A stretch of DNA of 17,378 bases from Methanobacteriota archaeon (GTDB lineage: Archaea > Thermoplasmatota > Poseidoniia > MGIII > CG-Epi1), in assembly GCA_014240055.1 (NCBI GenBank), contig JAAZXP010000023.1, positions 1 through 17,378 of the forward strand, given 5' to 3'. Below are positions 1-8,900 of the stretch, piece by piece. A model generated the notes under the pieces. It saw only the letters and a list, made by a program, of their open reading frames with translations, was not told where the DNA came from and did no database searches. A program made the position numbers and the translations under genes. Positions within the stretch are counted from its first letter, which is position 1; every line of letters starts with the position of its first letter.

Positions 1-630
1 AATACTAGAGTCTCATATCCTATTGATTATATTAAGAATATAGAACCATCAGAGCAAGGTGGACATCCTAGCAATGTTATCTTTCTAACATGTGATGCCT
101 TTGGTGTTCTGCCCCCTGTTTCTAAATTAACGCCTGAAATGGCAATGTACCATTTTCTAAGTGGTTATACTGCAAAAGTAGCAGGAACTGAAAGAGGCAT
201 TACTGAACCAGTGGCTACCTTTTCGACATGTTTTGGAGCTCCTTTTATGCCACAATATCCTACTGTATATGCTGAGTTACTAGGTCAAAAATTAAAAAAA
301 CATAATGCTCAAGCTTGGCTTGTTAATACTGGGTGGAGTGGAGGCGGATACGGAATTGGTGAAAGAATAGATTTACCAGTTACAAGACAAATGTTAACAT
401 CAATACTTAATGGTAAATTAGATAATTCTACATTTACACCAGATTCAAACTTTAAAGTTTTGATACCTGAAAATGTACCTGGTGTTGATCCAAATATTCT
501 AAACCCTAGAAACACTTGGAATGATAAAAAATCGTACGATTTAAAAGCTAAAGAATTAGTTAATTTGTTTAAGAAAAACTTTGTCAAATATGAGAGTTTT
601 GGGGATTTTTCAAAAGCTGGACCTGATTAG
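1..630 (+). CDS. pckA: Phosphoenolpyruvate carboxykinase (ATP), 3' part
   Basis: C-terminal ~209 residues of ATP-dependent PEP carboxykinase, which converts oxaloacetate + ATP to PEP + CO2 + ADP, the entry step of gluconeogenesis; cytosolic. The frame is open from base 1, so the 5' part lies outside the window; against the usual ~530-residue enzyme roughly 320 residues are missing. Visible hallmarks are TCDAFGVLPPVS (residues 34-45 of the fragment), FLSGYTAKVAGTERGITEP (51-69), the WLVNTGWSGGGYG stretch and the PGVDPNILNPRNTW segment, in the order seen in bacterial PckA such as that of E. coli. This is the ATP type, not the GTP type common in many archaea. The TAG stop (628-630) overlaps the TAA stop of the convergent malate dehydrogenase gene (627-629). 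Both enzymes act on oxaloacetate, but the genes face each other and cannot be one operon. Identification is firm; the promoter is not in the window. Confidence 0.96.
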   Translation, partial: NTRVSYPIDYIKNIEPSEQGGHPSNVIFLTCDAFGVLPPVSKLTPEMAMYHFLSGYTAKVAGTERGITEPVATFSTCFGAPFMPQYPTVYAELLGQKLKKHNAQAWLVNTGWSGGGYGIGERIDLPVTRQMLTSILNGKLDNSTFTPDSNFKVLIPENVPGVDPNILNPRNTWNDKKSYDLKAKELVNLFKKNFVKYESFGDFSKAGPD

Positions 631-1601
631 AGATATTCGGAAACCATTTTTCTTTCTGAGACTAATTCATCATTTGTTTTAACTAAAGCTGCTTTAGCAA
701 AATCATCGTGCTCAAAATTATCGATTATTTCGTAATTACCTGGTGACGTTGTACGAACTGGCATACCTGCCCACACACCTTGAGCAAAACCATACTGACC
801 ATCACTGCATACAACTATTGAGTGTATTTTTTTGCTAACAGTGTACAAACTCTGAACATGATTGATTAAAGCATTAGCTGCAGAGGCTGCACTTGAAAGG
901 CCTCGGGCTTTGATAATCGCAGCACCCCTTTTACCAACTGCAGGAATATACTCCATTTTTAGCCAATTATCGTCATTAATTATTTCTGAAGCGGGTTTTC
1001 CAGAAATAAGGGTATTGGAATAATCTGGGAACATAGTTGGGCTATGGTTACCAAAAATTGCCATTTGTGAAACTTCAGTCACATCTACACTTGCTTTTAC
1101 GGCGAGCATTGAAACTGCCCTATTTTGATCAAGACGGGTCATTGCTGTGAATCTATCAGAACTGAAACGAGGAGACTGGGCAGCTGCAATCATACAATTC
1201 GTATTACATGGGTTTCCAACTACTACTATTCTGCAATCATCTGCTGCATTTTCAGAAATAGATTTGCCTTGACCTACAAATATTTTACCATTATCTCTGA
1301 GTAAATCAGAACGTTCCATTCCAGGACCTCGTGGTTTACTACCTACTAATAAACATAAATTAGCATCACTGAAGGCCTCATCTGGATTAGAAGTTACTAT
1401 CACTTCTTCTAAAAGAGGAAAAGAACAATCTTGTAGTTCCATTGCTACACCCTTAAGTGCTTCTAAAGCCGGTGGAATTTCTAATAATTGTAAAGATATT
1501 TTCGATTCTGAACCAAACATTTCTCCTGCTGCAATCCTTGGAAGTAAACTATAGCCTATCTGTCCAGCAGCTCCTGTCACTGCAATGCGTATTGTACTCA
1601 T
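627..1601 (-). CDS. mdh: Malate dehydrogenase (NAD-type, cytosolic-like family)
   Basis: 324-residue lactate/malate dehydrogenase-superfamily enzyme, interconverting malate and oxaloacetate with NAD(H). It has the Rossmann glycine motif GAAGQIG (residues 10-16), an acidic E41 at the end of the second strand favouring NAD over NADP, substrate arginines in SKPRGPGMERSD (R91, R97), VVVGNPCNTN (126-135), TRLDQNRA (155-162) with the relay Asp158, and the catalytic His186 in GNHSPTMFPD. The pattern (TRLDQNRA, GNHS) is that of cytosolic/bacterial-type MDH rather than the LDH-like archaeal MDH. The frame is open further upstream, to 1649, but the family start is the ATG at 1601; the extra 16 residues are a hydrophobic non-conserved stretch. 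A TATA-like TTTTATC on this strand (1626-1632) lies about 28 nt before that ATG, supporting a leaderless transcript. It is divergent from the AbrB-like gene and convergent with pckA. Confidence 0.95.
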   Translation of the reverse strand: MSTIRIAVTGAAGQIGYSLLPRIAAGEMFGSESKISLQLLEIPPALEALKGVAMELQDCSFPLLEEVIVTSNPDEAFSDANLCLLVGSKPRGPGMERSDLLRDNGKIFVGQGKSISENAADDCRIVVVGNPCNTNCMIAAAQSPRFSSDRFTAMTRLDQNRAVSMLAVKASVDVTEVSQMAIFGNHSPTMFPDYSNTLISGKPASEIINDDNWLKMEYIPAVGKRGAAIIKARGLSSAASAANALINHVQSLYTVSKKIHSIVVCSDGQYGFAQGVWAGMPVRTTSPGNYEIIDNFEHDDFAKAALVKTNDELVSERKMVSEYL

Positions 1602-1624
1602 TAGTAATAGTAGAAAGAATGGGA

Positions 1625-1635
1625 TGATAAAATTA
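1625..1635 (-). promoter_or_regulatory. TATA-like box of mdh
   Basis: On the minus strand TAATTTTATCA is centred about 28 nt upstream of the mdh ATG (1601). This is the archaeal TATA-to-start distance expected when the transcript begins at the start codon. It was identified by eye only. Confidence 0.5.
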
Positions 1636-1686
1636 ACACTCTTAAACAACCTAAATACCCATAACCCTTTTAGAGCGTCTGACTAT

Positions 1687-1863
1687 ATGGGTAATATGAA
1701 TGAACAAGTTACTGATGTAAAAAAATACGATATCAATCGAAGAATATATCTACCTAAATGGGTTGAAGAGGACTTAGGACTAATGCCTGGTCAATCTTAT
1801 GTAACATTTGTTCAAGATGGAAGTAATATAGTCATAAAGAAAGTAAGTATTAGTATTGCCTAA
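1687..1863 (+). CDS. Small AbrB/SpoVT-fold protein
   Basis: 58-residue protein (ATG at 1687; a second ATG at 1696 would give 55). The central stretch VKKYDINRRIYLPKWVEEDLG followed by MPGQSYVTFVQDGSNIVIKKV matches the swapped-hairpin AbrB/MazE/SpoVT DNA-binding pattern: a beta strand, a 'grRiyLP' turn, a short helix ending in lG, then two strands closing with 'ivIkK'. Such proteins bind DNA as dimers and act as transcription factors or antitoxins; here no toxin gene is adjacent, so a stand-alone regulator is the simpler reading (inference). The frame is open back to 1585, but that part overlaps the 5' end of mdh on the other strand and has no family similarity. The TAA stop (1861-1863) interlocks with the pheS TAG stop (1860-1862). 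The mdh start lies 85 bp away, so the shared intergenic stretch could hold an operator for this protein. Confidence 0.72.
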   Translation: MGNMNEQVTDVKKYDINRRIYLPKWVEEDLGLMPGQSYVTFVQDGSNIVIKKVSISIA

Positions 1864-3365
1864 ACTGTTTCTTTAAGCCACTGAAGATCACTTTGATATA
1901 ACATCCTTATATCCTTAATTCCTAGACGTAGCATTGCTAATCTTTCTAGACCCAGACCCCATGCTAAAACTGGACTATCAATTCCAAAAGGAGCTGTAAC
2001 TTCAGGTCTGAAAATACCAGCACCTCCAAGCTCCAACCATTTATCACCAAACCTAACTTCAACCTCCAAAGAAGGCTCAGTATATGGGAAATAAGCAGGT
2101 CTTACTCTAACATCATCAAAACCCATACGATGATAAAATTCTTTGAGAACGCCAATTAACATCCCAAAATTTGCATTGGGCTCTACAATTATTCCCTCTA
2201 CTTGTGTAAACTCTGGCAAATGAGTAGCATCGAGAGCCTCTCTTCTAAAAACCCGGCCAACACTGAATACTCTAACTGGAGGTTTTGGATTATTTGACAG
2301 ATAACGTATCGTACCTACCGTAGTGTGCGTTCTCAGAAGAGCTTGTTGAGCTGTTTCCCTACTCCATTTACTTCCCCAACCAACCGATTCAGTATCTCCA
2401 CCGTCTTCATGTATTGATTTAACTTTACTCAGTAATTCTTCATCACTTATAATAAAAGAAGCCGGTTCTGAAAGATAAAAAGTATCCTGTAGATCTCTTG
2501 CAGGATGGTCTTGAGGAATAAATAAAACATCCATATTCCAAAAAGCTGATTCAACATAATCTCCATCAATTTCAGTAAATCCCATTTGAAGAAATATAGA
2601 TCTAATTTCCTCCGTAAATCTAGTTAAGGGGTGAAGAGTCGAAATATTCGAAGGTTCGACATTTGTTTCATGGCTGTATTTTTGAAATTTAGAATCCTTC
2701 CAGCTTCCTGACTGAAGCATTTCAGGAGTAATATCTCCGATTAAATCGTCTGAGATACTGTCTATATCAAAATTAGATCCAGCTTCAGATAAAGAAAATT
2801 CCCTAGAAATTTCCTCCTTAGTAGATAATAATTGTCGACCTTTAAGTAAAGATAAATCTTGCTTGTCCATCTCATCTTCCAATAACTGTTTTCTGCTTAA
2901 TTTAACTAATAAATCTTCATCAGGTGTTTGGTCGAGATTTCCCGTTGGAGTAAGTTTGAGACCTTCTTCAGTCTTTTCTAAATTTGCAAAGTTCTTTCTT
3001 TTAAGCCACCCAATAACTACTTTCTTCTCATTATCATCTAAAGGCAATTCATCTATTACGGCTTCTCCAATTTGGTTTAGCCATTCTACTGCCCTTCTTT
3101 CAGGTAAGCCTTGTTCAGCATATTTCCTTCCTTCTTCGTTAGCAAAATAATAAACTTTAGATTCTTCTAAAATATCAATTAATCCCTTATTTCGAAGCCA
3201 AGATGCAGCAGACATAGTCTCTTTTTCACCGAGACCTGATTGTGTAGAAGCTTCAAATGGAGAAAGTGTCCCATTTTTAAGACATTTAAGCAATTTTATT
3301 TCATTCGGAGATAAGTCCACGTTAGTCACTGTATTAGGTAGTTTATTAATCTGCTCGAAAGCCAA
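1860..3365 (-). CDS. pheS: Phenylalanyl-tRNA synthetase alpha subunit
   Basis: 501 residues as drawn; catalytic subunit of the alpha2beta2 synthetase that charges tRNA-Phe. Residues ~15-200 form the winged-helix N-terminal region typical of the archaeal/eukaryotic long alpha subunit. The class-II catalytic core follows: HPLTRF (245-250), HPARDLQDTFYL (287-298), motif 2 with FSVGRVFRRE (367-376) and THLPEFTQVEG (381-391), and motif 3 GLGLERLAMLRLGIKDIR (470-487). The upstream kinase gene overlaps the drawn start by 20 nt. That start is a TTG at 3365; in-frame GTG codons at 3329 and 3320 would remove the overlap, and the GTG at 3320 places Met directly before DLSPNEIKLL, where archaeal homologues usually begin, so the start is uncertain. 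pheT is not adjacent; downstream is a convergent AbrB-like gene. The protein identity is firm. Confidence 0.95.
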   Translation of the reverse strand: MAFEQINKLPNTVTNVDLSPNEIKLLKCLKNGTLSPFEASTQSGLGEKETMSAASWLRNKGLIDILEESKVYYFANEEGRKYAEQGLPERRAVEWLNQIGEAVIDELPLDDNEKKVVIGWLKRKNFANLEKTEEGLKLTPTGNLDQTPDEDLLVKLSRKQLLEDEMDKQDLSLLKGRQLLSTKEEISREFSLSEAGSNFDIDSISDDLIGDITPEMLQSGSWKDSKFQKYSHETNVEPSNISTLHPLTRFTEEIRSIFLQMGFTEIDGDYVESAFWNMDVLFIPQDHPARDLQDTFYLSEPASFIISDEELLSKVKSIHEDGGDTESVGWGSKWSRETAQQALLRTHTTVGTIRYLSNNPKPPVRVFSVGRVFRREALDATHLPEFTQVEGIIVEPNANFGMLIGVLKEFYHRMGFDDVRVRPAYFPYTEPSLEVEVRFGDKWLELGGAGIFRPEVTAPFGIDSPVLAWGLGLERLAMLRLGIKDIRMLYQSDLQWLKETV

Positions 3366-4110
3366 AACCCTCTAGCTTCTTTGTAACAATATCAAATACA
3401 ACCTCTGGTTCCTTGTCATTAGTGTCAATAACAAAATCATAACCTTTGAGATTTCCATAATCAAAACCATAAAGTTCTGAATACCTATGTCTGTCATCAT
3501 TGTCTCTATTTTGGTTTTCTATAAAATCATTTATTGCCTTTTGGTTATTATTTATGTTTAAAAGTTGAATTTCATCTCTTAACGATTCTAAGGTTTTATA
3601 ATCTTTCTTAGGAATCGATTTTCGACCCAGTTGGTAAAATTCTTCACCGATTTCTCTTCGAAGAAATCTAAGAGCTTGTTCTAAAATTGAACATTGAAAA
3701 TATAATCTAACAATATTCTTTTTACCTAAATTGGCCATGAAACTACCCATGTATGCAGGTTGTCTTCCTTCAATGACTCCTAAATTTGTAGTGATACTGG
3801 AACCACTTATCATTTGACATGTCTTGTAATCTATTTCAACATCAATACCTCTTTCAACAAGCAATAAACGAGCCTGTTCTGCAACTGTAATTCCTCTTTC
3901 TTTCGCTGCATCTCTAAACAAACTACCTACTGAGTAAAAATCCCCTCCAAAGTGTTCAGCTAAATTTTTAGCTTGAGTTGACTTACCAGTTAGCTGATCT
4001 CCTGCTATCAAAATCATTGGTTTATCTGTAATAGATTCACGTAATAAATTTATTGAATCATCGCCAATATAAGTTTTGAATGCAGATTCGATACCTGAGA
4101 TATAAGTCAC
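3346..4110 (-). CDS. P-loop nucleotide kinase, cytidylate-kinase-like
   Basis: 254-residue P-loop protein. The Walker A motif is GDQLTGKST (residues 37-45). Further on are GVIEGRQPAYM (111-121, the 'EGR' acceptor-site motif of CMP kinases) and DDRHRYSELYGFDY followed by YDFVIDT (205-230), which resemble the archaeal cytidylate kinase C-terminal pattern (RY-x-LYG-x-D ... YD-x-VIDT). A CMP kinase role (CMP + ATP to CDP + ADP) is a reasonable call, but the protein is longer than the usual ~180-200 residues. The extra length is a ~28-residue N-terminal extension and a Lys/Asn-rich insert at ~165-200, so a divergent paralogue with another substrate is possible. The start is GTG (4110-4108); a TATA-like TAAATA at 4133-4138 is about 26 nt upstream, favouring that start. 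It overlaps pheS by up to 20 nt and is probably co-transcribed with it. Confidence 0.72.
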   Translation of the reverse strand: MTYISGIESAFKTYIGDDSINLLRESITDKPMILIAGDQLTGKSTQAKNLAEHFGGDFYSVGSLFRDAAKERGITVAEQARLLLVERGIDVEIDYKTCQMISGSSITTNLGVIEGRQPAYMGSFMANLGKKNIVRLYFQCSILEQALRFLRREIGEEFYQLGRKSIPKKDYKTLESLRDEIQLLNINNNQKAINDFIENQNRDNDDRHRYSELYGFDYGNLKGYDFVIDTNDKEPEVVFDIVTKKLEGFGFRAD

Positions 4111-4130
4111 AATACTTAGGTCAATGCACT

Positions 4131-4140
4131 AGTATTTACC
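4131..4140 (-). promoter_or_regulatory. TATA-like box of kinase-pheS unit
   Basis: Read on the minus strand, GGTAAATACT has a TAAATA core centred about 26 nt before the GTG start at 4110. This fits a leaderless transcript beginning at the kinase gene and running into pheS. Confidence 0.45.
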
Positions 4141-4150
4141 TTTTTTGGGT

Positions 4151-5194
4151 TTAACAAGTAAAAGAAGATTCCAAATGGCCTGTTAATGGATCTCCAAAGT
4201 CCATAACTCTTCCATCCCAGTCTTCTTCAGCCACAAGTGCAATTAGACTATTTGGAGCTTCATCGATAACTTTCCAACCTAATTCAGCAGCCAATTTATT
4301 CGCAAAATCTAAAACTTCATCATACGATAGCATGTTTTCTTTACTCAAACGTTTTCGAGCTGGGCCCAAATGCATGTATGACTTGACTTCAATCATCACT
4401 CTTTCTCCTGCTAATTTAATCAACTTAGCATAACCTGAAACATCAAAATCATTCCAACCCTTGACTACTGTCATTCTAAGAACTTTTCTGGTTTTTAAGC
4501 CGTCCATTAGCTTTAATGTCCCTAAAATTTTATCCCAAAAATTTGGAATCAAAGGTACATCTATTTTCTTCCATGTTGCCTTATCAGGAGCATCTAAAGA
4601 CATGTACAACTGAGTCGGTAATGAATCTTCATCTCTAAGCTTTTCAACCATTTCAGGATGTAATCCATTTGTCACTAAGAATGAAGAAATTTTACGCGTT
4701 CTAAGTTCTCTAAGCATTCCAGGTAGACCCTGATACAGAGTTGGCTCACCAGTAAGAGAAATTGCAAAGTGTCTAACTGTTTTAGACTCTGCAAATTTTT
4801 GCTGATCTATCTTTGGATTACCTCCAAAACCTGATAATTTTCTCAAATGCCCTTCAATTGAACCTTCAACAATGTCAACAGGATCATCCTTAGCATATTC
4901 CATTAAATCTTGCTTACCTGAAAACATTTCATTAGCTCTCCAACAATAGACACACTTCTGATCACAAGCAACTGCAGCCGGAGTCATTTGAGTACACTGA
5001 TGTGAACGAATTCCATAAAATTTTTGCTTGTAACAGCCACTACTTTCTTCATTTAAACCTTTTTTAGTCCAACCACAAATTTCAACAGCTGAATGATTCC
5101 CAACGATTTCATAAGACGCTTTCTCCAGGGCTTTTTTGTATTCATCAGTAAAAAGAAGATTACCTTCATCATTTTCAGTATCTGAATTCATCAT
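4151..5194 (-). CDS. taw1: tRNA 4-demethylwyosine synthase (radical SAM)
   Basis: 347-residue Taw1/TYW1. It condenses pyruvate carbons onto N1-methylguanosine-37 of tRNA-Phe to form the tricyclic base 4-demethylwyosine. The radical-SAM cluster is CDQKCVYCW (C77, C81, C84; the CX3CX2C spacing). Three upstream cysteines, C40, C54 and C67, match the second iron-sulfur cluster ligands that define TYW1 (similar spacing in the Methanocaldococcus enzyme). AISLTGEPTLY (144-154) is the glycine-rich SAM-contacting segment, and SFLVTNG and LYMSLDAPD follow in family order. The length is typical of archaeal Taw1, which lacks the flavodoxin domain of eukaryotic TYW1. The ATG start (5194) overlaps the TGA of the upstream membrane-protein gene as ATGA, implying co-transcription and probably coupled translation. 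Its substrate is tRNA-Phe, the substrate of the nearby pheS product, though the two lie in separate transcription units. Confidence 0.95.
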   Translation of the reverse strand: MMNSDTENDEGNLLFTDEYKKALEKASYEIVGNHSAVEICGWTKKGLNEESSGCYKQKFYGIRSHQCTQMTPAAVACDQKCVYCWRANEMFSGKQDLMEYAKDDPVDIVEGSIEGHLRKLSGFGGNPKIDQQKFAESKTVRHFAISLTGEPTLYQGLPGMLRELRTRKISSFLVTNGLHPEMVEKLRDEDSLPTQLYMSLDAPDKATWKKIDVPLIPNFWDKILGTLKLMDGLKTRKVLRMTVVKGWNDFDVSGYAKLIKLAGERVMIEVKSYMHLGPARKRLSKENMLSYDEVLDFANKLAAELGWKVIDEAPNSLIALVAEEDWDGRVMDFGDPLTGHLESSFTC

Positions 5195-5907
5195 AATTCT
5201 TGAATCTCCCTTATGTTTTCAATATCCCAAGTATACATTGTTAAAGAGATAGTATAGTCTACAGATTCAGAAAAAACTAACGAGCCAGTACTACTAGAAC
5301 TAAATGTAAAAGTCCCACCCATCCACTCACCTGAAACCTCTAAGTTAGATATGAACTCATCTGAGCTATCTGCATTATTAGAAATAGTGCCATTATTTAA
5401 CATAATTTCCTGATTAACTGTCCAAGGAATTGTTATGACACCCCCACCTCCATTATCAGTTTGGCTTTGACCATTTGTATTATTTTGAGATGAAACATCA
5501 AATGTGACTTGTCGACCACCACCACCACCACCATTCGCATCCCAATCCACTGTAACATCAAAATGTGAAATTCGTAAGTTATCAACATGATCCCATTCCA
5601 TTTCACTAGCCATATAACCAAAATCTATAGAATCTCCTGGATTCAAAGTACCTGAAAGTGAAGGGCCAGCTACCTCTGTAACAACTAAGTCTCCGACGTA
5701 AGCCTTACTTCCTCCTAAATCTGAAACCATAAGGGAATTAGCTGCTGAAGAAAATGTAACCATTAACATTAAAATAATAATAAAAAAGCCTACAAAGCCT
5801 GAAATGAGACGTCCAGTTACGCTATAACTCCCAAGTTTATAGACTTCACTATTGTTATAATTCTCAAATTTGGACATGCCATCATCAAGAGTTTTTCCTA
5901 ATCCCAT
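5191..5907 (-). CDS. Single-pass membrane-anchored protein, unknown function
   Basis: 238 residues and not a family I recognise. A polar N-terminal ~32 residues is followed by one strongly hydrophobic segment (about 34-52, with FFIIILMLMV), then a long polar beta-rich C-terminal part rich in Asn, Ser, Thr and Gly. This fits a signal-anchored protein with most of its mass outside the cell. Gly runs at 126-131 (six Gly) and 153-156 look like flexible linkers. The hydrophobic block near the N terminus vaguely resembles archaeal pilin-like or secreted-protein anchors, but no class-III signal cleavage site is evident. The start is the ATG at 5907; a TATA-like CTAAATAAG at 5931-5939 sits about 28 nt upstream. 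An internal ATG at 5877 (Met11) is an alternative. The TGA stop is fused to the taw1 start through ATGA, so this surface protein appears to lead a two-gene transcript with a tRNA-modification enzyme. Confidence 0.7.
   Translation of the reverse strand: MGLGKTLDDGMSKFENYNNSEVYKLGSYSVTGRLISGFVGFFIIILMLMVTFSSAANSLMVSDLGGSKAYVGDLVVTEVAGPSLSGTLNPGDSIDFGYMASEMEWDHVDNLRISHFDVTVDWDANGGGGGGRQVTFDVSSQNNTNGQSQTDNGGGGVITIPWTVNQEIMLNNGTISNNADSSDEFISNLEVSGEWMGGTFTFSSSSTGSLVFSESVDYTISLTMYTWDIENIREIQEL
5515..5533. repeat. Short CCA/TGG trinucleotide tract
   Basis: About six tandem CCA units on the plus strand encode the hexaglycine of the minus-strand membrane protein. Changes by whole units would keep the reading frame, so this is a linker-length polymorphism site at most. 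Confidence 0.6.
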
Positions 5908-5930
5908 TGTTTTATGTATTTGACTTGGGG

Positions 5931-5939
5931 CTTATTTAG
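5931..5939 (-). promoter_or_regulatory. TATA-like box of membrane protein-taw1 unit
   Basis: The minus strand reads CTAAATAAG, centred about 28 nt before the ATG at 5907. It lies in the 41-bp gap after the nrdJ stop, so this unit has its own promoter rather than depending on nrdJ read-through. Confidence 0.5.
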
Positions 5940-5948
5940 CTTTTCTAA

Positions 5949-8900
5949 CTAAGAACAACCTGTTGTTGAACCACAACTTACACACTTTAGGCAACTACCA
6001 TTGGACACCAAAGTGAATTGACCACACTCGGGACAAGGATCTCCTTCAAAACCAAACTTACTAGCTTCTTCAACTATTGAACTGTCTCCGGAACCGGATG
6101 CAATCGGTACTGAAGTCATGGGTGATTCTCCAAGTTCAGTTTGTACTGCTGTACTATCTTCTGCACTAGCAGCTTCCACATCATCTAAAGTAAGCTGAAT
6201 TTCATGACCGTCTGTTGCTGAACCTGCAGGACTCAAACCGGAGTTAAGATTTTGTTCCGTCTCTGTTTCTCCCTCACTTCTAAGAATATCTGGTTTAAGG
6301 TCTTCAGGCTTAACATGAGCCAAATCGTTTCTATCAAGATAACTTACCGCTAAATCTCTAAATATATAATCTAGAATACTAGTAGACATCTTAATTCTAT
6401 CATTGCCCACCACTGGTCCATTAGGTTCAAATCTAGTGAAAACAAAAGCATCTACAAATTCTTTGAGAGGAACTCCATGTTGTAAACCTAAACTTACTGC
6501 AATAGCAAAAGCATTTGTCAAGGCTTTGAAAGCTGCGCCCTCTTTGTGCATATCAATGAATATTTCACCTAGGGTTCCATCTGCATATTCGCCTGCATGA
6601 AGGTAAACATTGTGTCCACCTATAGTGGCTTTCTGAATGTATCCACCTCGTTTATTTGGAAGACGACGCCTTTGTGCAATATACCTAGTTACTATCTTAC
6701 GAGCTAAGGGTTTAGCATCTGGCATTGGCAATGCATCAGCCATTACCTCAACGGCTTTTTGGGTACTAATTAATCCTTCAGCAAGTAAATCTTCTTCCTT
6801 GATGTCCACCTTCAGAACGGTTCCAGACATTAATGGTTGACTTAATTTAGAACTATCTCGATATAATGCATTAGCCTTAATCATACCGCGCCAAGAATCC
6901 ATATATGCTTGTTTAATATCATCAATTGTTGATTCGTGAGGCATATTAATTGTCTTTGAGATTGCGCCTGAAATAAATGGTTGAGCTGCAGACATTATGT
7001 TAATGTGTGCACTCCAAGCAATAGAACGAGTTCCATACTGGCCACACTTATTAGCACAATCAAAAACTGGTAAATCTTTATCTTTAATATGTGGGGCACC
7101 TTCTATTGTAAGCCGTCCAAAGATGAAATCGTTAGCTGCAGTCACTTGTTCTTTAGTAAATCCTAAATGACTTAACAAATCAAATGAGAAATCATCTAAA
7201 CTGGATTCTTTAACTCTTAATTTATCTTTACAGAAATCTGAACCAATACTCATTACTGTTATTAAGTGGTTAATAGAAGTAAATTTGCTAATCTGAGATT
7301 CAAGAGTATTAATTACATCTGGCGTCAAACCCTTCTTTTTCAATGATTCTGCATTAATTTCTGGAGAATTCTCAAAAGTTCCAGAACCTATAATGTAGTC
7401 TACAATTTCACTAGATTGCAAGTTATCATATCCAAGACGATCTAATGCAGCAGGAACAGATTGATTAATTATTCTGAGCATGCCACCGCCTGCTAATGTT
7501 TTAAACTTAACAAGTGCAAAGTCTGGTTCTATTCCAGTAGTATCACAATCCATGACAATACCTATTGTACCTGTTGGTGCTATGACTGTTGATTGAGCAT
7601 TACGGAAACCATATTTTTCACCTAAATCTATAACTTGATCCCAACATTCTTGCGCAGATTTAAGTAAATACTCAGGACAATAATTAACATCGATTCCACG
7701 AGGTTTGATTGTTAATCCTTCATATTCTTCATCTAAAGCGCTGTAAGCAGCTCTTCGATGATTTCTCATCACTCGGAGCATATTGTCTTTATTATTCTCA
7801 TATCTTGGAAATGGACCTTTAACTGCTGCCATTTCAGCACTAGTTGAATACGAAACACCACCAAGCATTGAAGTTAAAGCCCCGCATATTGCCGAAGCTC
7901 GATTATCGTCGTAAGGTATACCCATACGCATCAATAATGAACCAATATTTGCATAACCTAAACCTAATGTTCGATAGTCATAACTTCGCTGAGCAATCTC
8001 CATAGACGGAAATTGAGCCATTAATACTGAAACTTCGAGAGCTATAGTCCACAATCGAATAGAATGATTATATTCTTCAGTTTGAAATTGCATTGTTTCT
8101 TGATTATAATATTTAACTAAATTTAAACTAGCTAAATTACAAGCCGTGTCATCCAAAAACATATACTCTGAACAAGGATTACTTCCATTTATCATTCCAT
8201 CTGGTGAACAAGTATGCCATTCATTGATTGTTGTATCGTATTGTAGGCCAGGATCTGCACAGGACCAAGCTGCTTTGGAAATATTATCCCAAAGATCATT
8301 TGCTGGTATAGTTTTGCAGGCTTTAGGATCTCTTCCTTGTTCTTTAGCATTATCTAACTCAGTTCTCCAATATAAATTCCAATCCTTTTTATTTATTACT
8401 GCATCCATAAATTCGTTACTTACACGAACTGAATTATTACTATTTTGACCTGAAACTGTAGAATAGGCTTCACCTTCCCAAGAGGTGTCATAAGTTTCCA
8501 TCTCGATTTGAGTATGACCTTGTTGACCTAATTCTAATACTCTTGCAATTAAATTTTCAGGAATGTAAGCCTTCATTGCTGAATTTATAGACAAAGCTAG
8601 AGGCTTGTTTTTTACCTGATTAAAACGAGAGTCATCCTCAGGATGGGCCTGGATTGCTGCTAAGATTTCATTTGCATGGTTTTGAAGATGCTGAGAACCA
8701 GCTACAAGAGCTGCTACCTTTTCTTCTTCTGTTAATTTCCAATTGATAAATGCTTCAATATCTGGATGGTCCATATCTAAACAAACCATCTTAGCTGCAC
8801 GGCGTGTTGTTCCTCCTGATTTAATTGCACCAGCTGCGCGATCTCCAATTCTTAGGAAAGACATTAAACCAGAAGACATTCCGCCACCAGAAAGTGGCTC

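Noticed and set aside
1585..1686. Longer N terminus for the AbrB-like protein, from the ATG at 1585
   Set aside because: It would overlap the conserved 5' end of mdh on the opposite strand, and the added residues do not look like part of the domain.
5515..5533. Phase-variable microsatellite
   Set aside because: The unit is three bases, so length changes keep the frame; the tract is also short.
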